Shown piece after piece: positions 6,051 through 11,014 of a DNA stretch of 11,014 bases. Source of the stretch: Candidatus Sulfopaludibacter sp. SbA3 (GTDB taxonomy: Bacteria; Acidobacteriota; Terriglobia; 2-12-FULL-54-10); NCBI GenBank assembly GCA_945865705.1, contig CAMBEY010000078.1, positions 1 through 11,014 on the forward strand. Direction: 5' to 3'. Position numbers and translations under genes: made by a program. Each line of letters starts with the position of its first letter. Position 1 is the first letter of the stretch. A model generated the notes under the pieces. It saw only the letters and a list, made by a program, of their open reading frames with translations, ran no database searches and had not been told where the DNA came from.

Positions 6051-7937
6051 ATGTCTGCAGCTCCAATCCTGATAGTTGCTTTGTGCGTGCTGGCCATTGG
6101 CTACCGCTATTACAGCGCGTTTCTGGCGGCGAAGGTCGCCGTGCTGGATGACTCGCGCATTACTCCCGCGCATCGGCTGAACGACGGGCACAACTATCAT
6201 CCAACTCATAAGTGGGTTTTGTTTGGACATCACTTCGCGGCGATCTCTGGAGCGGGTCCGCTGGTGGGGCCGGTGCTGGCGGCGCAGTTTGGCTATCTGC
6301 CTGGATTGATCTGGCTGGTGGTGGGTGTGGTGCTGGCCGGGGCGGTGCAGGATTTTCTGGTGCTGGCGGCCTCCACGCGGCGCAACGGGCGGTCGCTGGC
6401 GGAGATTGCCCGCGAGGAGATTGGGCCGCTGGCTGGCGGGACGGCGGCGGTCGCTATTCTCTTTATCATCTTCTGCGCGCTGGCGGGGCTGGGCTTAGTG
6501 GTGGTGAAGGCTCTGGGTGGCGAAACGTTCGTGAAGCCTGACGGCTCGGTTCTTCAGATTGCAGGAAGCTCCTGGGGCACATTCACCATTTTTTGCACCA
6601 TACCCATCGCGCTCTTCGTGGGCCTCTACATGTACCGGCTGCGCAAGGGGCGTGTGGCGGAAGCCTCGGCCATCGGCGCGGTTCTGGTTTTGATTGCGAC
6701 TTGGGCGGGCAGCTATATCCCCGGTTCGGCGCTGGCACCCTACTTCGACATGACCCAGAAGGAAGTGATTCTGGCCATCATGGCTTACGGTTTTCTGGCG
6801 TCCGTCCTGCCGGTGTGGGTTCTGCTTTGCCCTCGCGACTATCTATCCAGCTTCCTTAAAATCGGGACAATTGCGCTGCTGGTGATTGGCGTCGTGGTCG
6901 TAAACCCAACCTTGAAGATGCCGGCCATTACCGAGTTTGCCCAAGGTGGAGGGCCGGTGCTTCCCGGCAAGGTGTTCCCGTTTGTGTTCATCACCATCAT
7001 GTGCGGGGCGATCAGCGGCTTTCACGCGCTGGTCTCAAGCGGGACGACGCCCAAGATGATCAGCAAGGAGTCAGATGCCCGCGTGATTGGTTACGGGGCG
7101 ATGCTAATCGAGGGTTTGGTGGGCATCGTTTCACTGATTGCCGCGTGCAGTCTTGCGCCGGGCGATTATTTCGCCATCAACACGGACCTTCGCGCCGCCC
7201 CACGCTTCGAACAAAAGTTTGCGGAACTTGGCTACCAGCCTTCTCAACTGCAACACTATGAGGAGCAGACCGGAGAGCAGCTTCAAGGCAGGTCCGGCGG
7301 AGCCGTTTCGCTGGCCGTGGGCATTTCCCAGATATTTTCCAGCATGCCGATTTTTGAAGCGCTGGTCAGCTTCTGGTTCCACTTCGCCATCATGTTCGAG
7401 GCGTTGTTCATTCTTACCACCATCGATACGGGCACGCGAATAGCCAGATTCCTCATTCAGGAGATGGGCGGCAAGGTCTGGCCGCAGTTTGGCAAGCAGG
7501 ACTGGGTTCCCGGAACCATCATTTCGTCTGGGCTAACGGTGATGGGCTGGGGGTATCTCATCTGGACGGGGAACGTAGATACCATTTGGCCTATGTTCGG
7601 AATTGCCAACCAGTTGCTCGCGGTGGTGGCTCTGTCAGTTGCCGGGACGGTGATGGTCAATGCCGGACGCGCCCGCTACCTCTGGGTGGTCGTCGCGCCG
7701 ATGCTTTTCGTAACCACCACCACCATGACCGCAGGCGTCCAACTCATCCAGAGGTTCTGGGCGCTCACCAGCTCCAGCGTCCCCGGGGAGCCGTTTAAGG
7801 GGTATCTGAATACCTTTTTGATCGTTGGCATGATGATCTGCGTGGCGATCATTCTCTGGGAGTCTTTCCGCCGGTGGATTGGCCCCCGAGTTCAATCTGG
7901 GATTGCTTCAACTACTTCCGTCCAGGATACTGCATGA
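6051..7937 (+). CDS. cstA: CstA-family carbon-starvation transporter
   Basis: This is a large polytopic inner-membrane transporter of the CstA family, whose enterobacterial members import pyruvate and have also been linked to peptide uptake during carbon starvation. Strong family blocks are present: PAHRLNDGHNYHPTHKWVLFGHHFAAISGAGPL (39-71, in the first conserved region), GAVQDFLVLAASTRRNGRSL (97-116), SGFHALVSSGTTPKM (322-336), and FEALFILTTIDTGTR (449-463). The C-terminal part continues into the hydrophobic CstA_5TM-type region, ending with a short polar tail. At 628 residues it is shorter than E. coli CstA (about 700) but has all core motifs, so it looks intact. An AGGGA overlapping the preceding stop serves as ribosome binding site. 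Pyruvate as substrate is inferred from the family. No two-component regulator like BtsSR is adjacent. Confidence 0.94.
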   Translation: MSAAPILIVALCVLAIGYRYYSAFLAAKVAVLDDSRITPAHRLNDGHNYHPTHKWVLFGHHFAAISGAGPLVGPVLAAQFGYLPGLIWLVVGVVLAGAVQDFLVLAASTRRNGRSLAEIAREEIGPLAGGTAAVAILFIIFCALAGLGLVVVKALGGETFVKPDGSVLQIAGSSWGTFTIFCTIPIALFVGLYMYRLRKGRVAEASAIGAVLVLIATWAGSYIPGSALAPYFDMTQKEVILAIMAYGFLASVLPVWVLLCPRDYLSSFLKIGTIALLVIGVVVVNPTLKMPAITEFAQGGGPVLPGKVFPFVFITIMCGAISGFHALVSSGTTPKMISKESDARVIGYGAMLIEGLVGIVSLIAACSLAPGDYFAINTDLRAAPRFEQKFAELGYQPSQLQHYEEQTGEQLQGRSGGAVSLAVGISQIFSSMPIFEALVSFWFHFAIMFEALFILTTIDTGTRIARFLIQEMGGKVWPQFGKQDWVPGTIISSGLTVMGWGYLIWTGNVDTIWPMFGIANQLLAVVALSVAGTVMVNAGRARYLWVVVAPMLFVTTTTMTAGVQLIQRFWALTSSSVPGEPFKGYLNTFLIVGMMICVAIILWESFRRWIGPRVQSGIASTTSVQDTA

Positions 7938-7945
7938 ATATCCTG
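7923..7945 (+). repeat. Inverted repeat spanning the cstA stop codon
   Basis: CAGGATA (7923-7929) and TATCCTG (7939-7945) form a perfect 7-bp stem with a 9-nt loop that contains the TGA stop. A weaker imperfect hairpin (GGGATTCC / GGTATTCCC) with T residues in its loop follows at about 7954-7976. Neither has the T-run of a standard terminator. The element may stabilise the 3' end of cstA mRNA. It is the only candidate boundary signal between cstA and the next gene. Confidence 0.35.
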
Positions 7946-8371
7946 CATAAAATGGGATTCCGTTTTTGGTATTCCCGTCCCCGCGTTACCTCAACGGGAC
8001 CTTTCAAGTTTATGACTGGCTAGCTGGAAGAATTCCGTGACAGTGCTGCGTGCCGATGGAATCGGAATGCGCGGGGGCATTCACTTACCCTCAAAGCGTT
8101 GCTGGATGTCGTTTACGGATAGCCTGTATCCAATTGATAATAAAAGATGTTATAACTCCGGTATTTGGAATTCGAAATAAAGAGTTGACCCACCTTTGCA
8201 GCCTAGGTTAACCTTCCGTAGTTCTAATTAATAGGCAGCAGCGAGCGAGTTCGCCGAGTTTTACACAGTGCCTCCCGAAGTGCCCGGCTTTTTGATATTG
8301 ACGGGGTCGCATTGAGCGCGAGATCGACGATAATGAAGGCATCGTGCCACATTCCAGGTTTGAGTGATTGA
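7938..8371. other. 434-nt stretch with no convincing gene
   Basis: I find no protein-coding frame with a plausible start, ribosome binding site and recognisable product on either strand. The middle (about 8130-8185) is distinctly AT-rich compared with its surroundings and probably holds the promoter of the downstream transglycosylase gene. Candidate elements are TTTACG (8112-8117) with GATAAT (8136-8141) at 18-nt spacing, plus a TATAAC at 8151-8156 and a TTGACC at 8185-8190 that lacks a good -10 partner. A short repeat AGTGCC occurs twice near 8266-8281. No tRNA or other known RNA gene was recognised by eye. Confidence 0.5.
8112..8141 (+). promoter_or_regulatory. Possible promoter upstream of the lytic transglycosylase gene
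   Basis: TTTACG (8112-8117, four of six matches to TTGACA) and GATAAT (8136-8141, five of six matches to TATAAT) are separated by 18 nt in the most AT-rich part of the gap. Transcription from here would give a leader of roughly 220 nt. It is the best sigma70-like pair I see, but such pairs arise by chance in AT-rich DNA. Confidence 0.3.
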
Positions 8372-10354
8372 ATGAGAGCTAAATCACATTTTGCTTTGTT
8401 GAAACTAGCGCCCATGCTTGCTTTGGGGGTTGCCTTCGGTTGTAGTTCAGCTCCGAAGCGCGCCTACGTCCCACCGGCAGCTCCGCCGCCCAAACCTGCG
8501 CCAATTGTTGCCGCTACCCTGCCTGCTTCCAGGCTGCCGATCACCCCGGATTTTTCTGGAATTCCGGAGCAGCCTAGGTTTGATCCCATCCAGGACGTGA
8601 TCGAAAAGGCGGAATCGGCCTTTGAGCGGGGCCGTAAGAGCTATGCGGCCGGACATTTGGAGACCGCCAAGTCGGAATTTAATATCGCCATCAACACTAT
8701 TCTTCAATCGCCGGTTTCGGCGCGAGAAGACCGTAGGATTCAGACTGCTTTTGATTCTCTGGTGGATCGCATCCATAACTATGAAATGGATGCCCTGCGC
8801 GCAGGCGACGGATTTGCGGAGCCGGGATTTATGCCTGCTCCCATTGATGAGCTCCAAAGCCTGACGTTTCAGGATGACGATCAGGGATCACAGGTGCTTA
8901 ACGGTAACCCAAAGACTCCGTTGCGTTCGACTATGCCGCTGGTCATCAACAGTCAAGTTTCTGGGTACATCAACTATTTCACCAACGGCAAGGGTCGGTA
9001 CACCCTTCAGGCGGCCATGCAGCGCTCAGGCCGTTTTCGGGACATGATCTTCCGTGTCTTTGACGAAGAGAAGGTACCTCGCGAGTTGATCTTCCTGGCC
9101 CAAGCTGAGTCTGGCTTTCAGCCCCGCGCGCGATCGATCAAGGCCGCGATGGGCATGTGGCAGTTTATCGCCGGGACGGGCAAGCTCTATGGGCTGGAGC
9201 GGACCTGGTGGGAGGATGAACGGCTGAATCCCGAGGAGGCCACGCGCGCCGCCGCCCGCCATCTCGGCGATCTGTATGATTCGCTCGGTGACTGGTATCT
9301 CGCGATGGCCGCGTACAATTGCGGCGAATTCTGCGTCTCCCGCGCAGTCGAGCGCACCGGCTATGCCGACTTCTGGGAACTGTCCCGGCGCAATGCGCTG
9401 CCCAAGGAAACGCGCAATTATGTGCCGCTGATCATCGCCTTGACGATTGTTGGCAGCAACCCGGAAAAGTATGGTGTGAACGACATCACCTTCGAGCCTA
9501 CTTGGGCATTTGATGTCGTGACGATTAATGAGCCGGTTGATTTGCGGCTGGTGGCCGAAATCGTGGGCTCCAACGTGGAAGAGATTCGAGAGTTGAATCC
9601 CAGCTTGCTTAGAAATACGACGCCAAAAGTTCCCGAGTTCCGCCTGCGCCTGCCCCTGGCCACCCGCGATATCTTCCTGAAGCGAGTCGCCATGATCCCC
9701 CCAGAGAAGCGTGTTTTCTGGAGATGGCACACGGTTCGTCACGGCGAAACGCTTTCGGGCATCGCCAAGAAGTATAAGACTTCCGTGCAATCTATCGCGC
9801 AAATGAACAGCATTGATGCGGACGTCCCGCTGCGGGAAGCCGACGATCTGGTGATTCCCGTTGGCAATACTCGCCCAGAGCAGGAACCTGTCGTCGCACG
9901 GAGCGGAGCCAACAAGGGAAACAACGGGATCCATGTGGTCCGTCGGAATGAGTCCTTATCGCTGATTGCGCGCCGGTACGGTATCTCCACCCAACAACTG
10001 AAGGATCTGAACAACATGGCGGATACTGTTATCCGCGTCGGGCAGAGATTGGTTGTGCGCGAAGTGGATGCGGGAGTCGAGAGAGAGGCGAGTGGAACAC
10101 TAGCAGCTTCCACGAATTCAACTGCGGAAGTTCCCGACTCTCCAGCAGAATCCACGCGCCGGATTGCTTCGACCGCCTCGAATGCGAGCGTTGAAACCAC
10201 CGGCCGATTGGTTCATCGGGTGCAAAAGGGTGAATCCCTTTGGCAGATCGCCAGCAGCTACAACACCACGGTTGAAGTCCTGAGAAAAAATAACAGGCAC
10301 CTGAAGAAAAGTCTCCGGATTGGGGACCCTGTCTATATTCCTTCCGCGCGATAG
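8372..10354 (+). CDS. MltD-like lytic murein transglycosylase, probable lipoprotein with three LysM domains
   Basis: This envelope enzyme cleaves the glycan strands of peptidoglycan between MurNAc and GlcNAc, forming 1,6-anhydroMurNAc. The N-terminus is a lipoprotein-like signal with Cys at 24 (VAFGC; Phe at -2 makes it a non-standard lipobox), followed by a proline/alanine linker (33-50). A helical region (about 70-145) precedes the SLT domain. The SLT domain has catalytic Glu246 in QAESGFQPRA, then KAAMGMWQF (257-265) and AAYNCGEFCVSRAV (313-326). A degenerate LysM-like segment (about 383-430) is followed by three clear LysM repeats at about 451-497, 520-563 and 613-658, which bind peptidoglycan. 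E. coli MltD is shorter, with two LysM repeats. Relatives usually read YN-[AC]-G-x-G; here EF-C replaces the glycine-containing part. The ATG at 8372 lacks a strong Shine-Dalgarno but is needed for the signal peptide. A terminator overlaps the stop. Confidence 0.92.
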   Translation: MRAKSHFALLKLAPMLALGVAFGCSSAPKRAYVPPAAPPPKPAPIVAATLPASRLPITPDFSGIPEQPRFDPIQDVIEKAESAFERGRKSYAAGHLETAKSEFNIAINTILQSPVSAREDRRIQTAFDSLVDRIHNYEMDALRAGDGFAEPGFMPAPIDELQSLTFQDDDQGSQVLNGNPKTPLRSTMPLVINSQVSGYINYFTNGKGRYTLQAAMQRSGRFRDMIFRVFDEEKVPRELIFLAQAESGFQPRARSIKAAMGMWQFIAGTGKLYGLERTWWEDERLNPEEATRAAARHLGDLYDSLGDWYLAMAAYNCGEFCVSRAVERTGYADFWELSRRNALPKETRNYVPLIIALTIVGSNPEKYGVNDITFEPTWAFDVVTINEPVDLRLVAEIVGSNVEEIRELNPSLLRNTTPKVPEFRLRLPLATRDIFLKRVAMIPPEKRVFWRWHTVRHGETLSGIAKKYKTSVQSIAQMNSIDADVPLREADDLVIPVGNTRPEQEPVVARSGANKGNNGIHVVRRNESLSLIARRYGISTQQLKDLNNMADTVIRVGQRLVVREVDAGVEREASGTLAASTNSTAEVPDSPAESTRRIASTASNASVETTGRLVHRVQKGESLWQIASSYNTTVEVLRKNNRHLKKSLRIGDPVYIPSAR

Positions 10355-10369
10355 GCTATCGTGTTTTTT
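10347..10369 (+). terminator. Rho-independent terminator after the mltD-like gene
   Basis: CGCGATA (10347-10353) pairs with TATCGTG (10357-10363) to give a 7-bp stem with one G-T wobble and a GGC triloop. It is followed at once by six T residues (10364-10369) and then a further TATTTTT. The TAG stop (10352-10354) lies inside the stem, so terminator and coding end overlap. Stem, tight loop and T-tract all meet the usual criteria. It isolates this gene from galU. Confidence 0.85.
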
Positions 10370-10486
10370 CTATTTTTGGTTGCGGGCGCTTTCCACCAAG
10401 ACTTCCTTGTCAGACTCAGTGTCAAATTCAGGCAGTATCCGAAGTTTCTGCGAGTGCGTTTGCCAATCGGTTCGCATTCCGAAAAG

Positions 10487-10516
10487 TTAATGACTATTAG
10501 GCCGCGGGAATATACT
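10487..10516 (+). promoter_or_regulatory. Possible promoter for galU
   Basis: TATACT (10511-10516) matches TATAAT at five of six positions. An 18-nt spacer separates it from TTAATG (10487-10492), a poor -35. Because a strong terminator closes the previous gene at 10369, galU needs its own promoter in the 10370-10530 interval, and this is the best -10 I see. The start would fall near 10523, leaving a leader of about 26 nt with a GGAG at 10537-10540. Confidence 0.35.
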
Positions 10517-10548
10517 GCGTGGACGAAGAATAGTCTGGAGAAAGTTTG

Positions 10549-11014
10549 ATGCCCAAACGCGTACGTAAGGCGGTATTTCCAGCAGCGGGTCTTGGGACGC
10601 GTTTTCTGCCCGCCACCAAAGCGCAGCCGAAAGAGATGCTGCCGCTAGTAGACAAGCCGATCATTCAGTATGCGGTGGAGGAGGCGCTCGAGTCGGGGAT
10701 TGAAACGATCATTATTGTAACTGGGCGCGGCAAGAATGCCATTGAGGATCACTTCGACGTTTCCTTCGAGCTTGAGAAAAACCTGGAAGCCAGAGGCAAG
10801 CATGACCTGCTCAAGCAGGTCCGCAGCATCTCCGAGCTCATACAAATCTGCTACGTCCGCCAAAAGGAAGCCCTCGGCTTGGGGCACGCGATTCTGATGG
10901 CACGCGACCTGGTCGGTGACGAACCTTTCGCGGTCCTGCTGGGCGACGATGTCATCGACGCGCCCACTCCCTGTCTCCGCCAGTTGATCGACGTTCATGC
11001 GGAAACCAACGCCT
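10549..11014 (+). CDS. galU: UTP-glucose-1-phosphate uridylyltransferase, N-terminal part (3' end outside window)
   Basis: This enzyme makes UDP-glucose from UTP and glucose-1-phosphate in the cytoplasm, supplying glycan, exopolysaccharide and envelope synthesis. The first 155 codons are visible. The nucleotidyltransferase motif AVFPAAGLGTRFLPATKAQP (8-27), with the GLGTR loop and K28-E29-M30-L31, is unmistakably GalU. It continues with VDKPIIQYAVEEAL (34-47), IIIVTGRGKNAIEDHFD (54-70), QKEALGLGHAI (105-115; uridine-binding G-L-G-H), and AVLLGDDVID (128-137) with the metal-binding aspartate around 133/134. The reading frame is open to the window end with no stop. GGAG at 10537-10540, 8 nt before the ATG at 10549, supports the start. 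It is separated from the preceding gene by a terminator, so it probably heads its own transcript. Confidence 0.96.
   Translation, partial: MPKRVRKAVFPAAGLGTRFLPATKAQPKEMLPLVDKPIIQYAVEEALESGIETIIIVTGRGKNAIEDHFDVSFELEKNLEARGKHDLLKQVRSISELIQICYVRQKEALGLGHAILMARDLVGDEPFAVLLGDDVIDAPTPCLRQLIDVHAETNA

Noticed and set aside
8224..8415. Small - strand frame (63 codons) at the 5' end of the transglycosylase gene
   Set aside because: It overlaps the signal peptide coding region in antisense, with no recognisable motif and no ribosome binding site I can support.
9026..9934. Long open frame on the - strand (302 codons) opposite the transglycosylase gene
   Set aside because: It lies entirely antisense to a gene with clear SLT and LysM motifs. 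Its translation shows no recognisable domain and looks like a GC-rich shadow frame.
10361..10549. Small + strand frame (62 codons, GTG start) between the transglycosylase gene and galU
   Set aside because: Its start lies inside a strong terminator stem, it has no ribosome binding site, and it spans the region where a galU promoter is expected.
1..11014. A novel defence or multi-gene system
   Set aside because: Every substantial gene matches a known family. The only conflict-type module is an ordinary brnTA pair, and no nuclease, helicase, reverse transcriptase, CRISPR repeat or recombinase is present.

Overview
The window is a moderately GC-rich bacterial chromosomal segment. All recognisable genes lie on the + strand and are tightly packed. 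Gene content fits a Gram-negative heterotroph: a liv-type amino-acid ABC transporter, a periplasmic cupin, a lipoprotein-like LysM lytic transglycosylase, CstA and GalU. The style of the genes, especially a long multi-LysM transglycosylase with an AAYNCG motif, makes me lean towards Acidobacteriota. That placement is an impression from protein style, not a proof. I see no tRNA, rRNA, CRISPR array, insertion sequence or phage gene.

Region 1 (1-4278) is a branched-chain/hydrophobic amino-acid ABC transporter operon in the order livK (3' part only), livH, livM, livG, livF. livH-livM and livG-livF overlap at stop/start codons, and livM-livG are 3 nt apart, so the last four genes are almost certainly translated from one mRNA. 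The 168-nt livK-livH spacer holds nested inverted repeats that could set the ratio of binding protein to membrane components. LivH is unusually long because of an extra segment of about 50 residues after its first E-R-x-x-Y-R-P motif.

Region 2 (4354-4851) is a secreted single-domain cupin. Region 3 (4862-5475) is a type II toxin-antitoxin operon, brnT-brnA. It has a plausible promoter whose -10 box sits inside a TGTAC-N10-GTACA inverted repeat, a likely autoregulatory operator. This promoter also argues that BrnT starts at 4917 rather than at the upstream ATG at 4893.

Region 4 (5511-7937) is a P-loop nucleoside-kinase-like protein of the FlaR/topology-modulation type, followed 6 nt later by cstA, a large carbon-starvation-family transporter. 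Region 5 (7938-8371) is a 434-nt stretch without a convincing gene. It is AT-richer in the middle and carries possible promoter elements.

Region 6 (8372-10354) is an MltD-like membrane-bound lytic murein transglycosylase with three clear LysM repeats. It ends in a clean rho-independent terminator that overlaps its stop codon. Region 7 (10549 to the end) is the N-terminal 155 codons of galU, UTP-glucose-1-phosphate uridylyltransferase, which runs off the window.

Overall the genes cover nutrient uptake (liv, cstA), envelope and sugar-nucleotide metabolism (mltD-like, galU), and one small stress or plasticity module (brnTA). I found no convincing undescribed multi-gene system. The most interesting points are the LivH insertion, the brnTA operator/promoter architecture, the structured livK-livH spacer and the cysteine-bearing lysozyme-fold motif of the transglycosylase.
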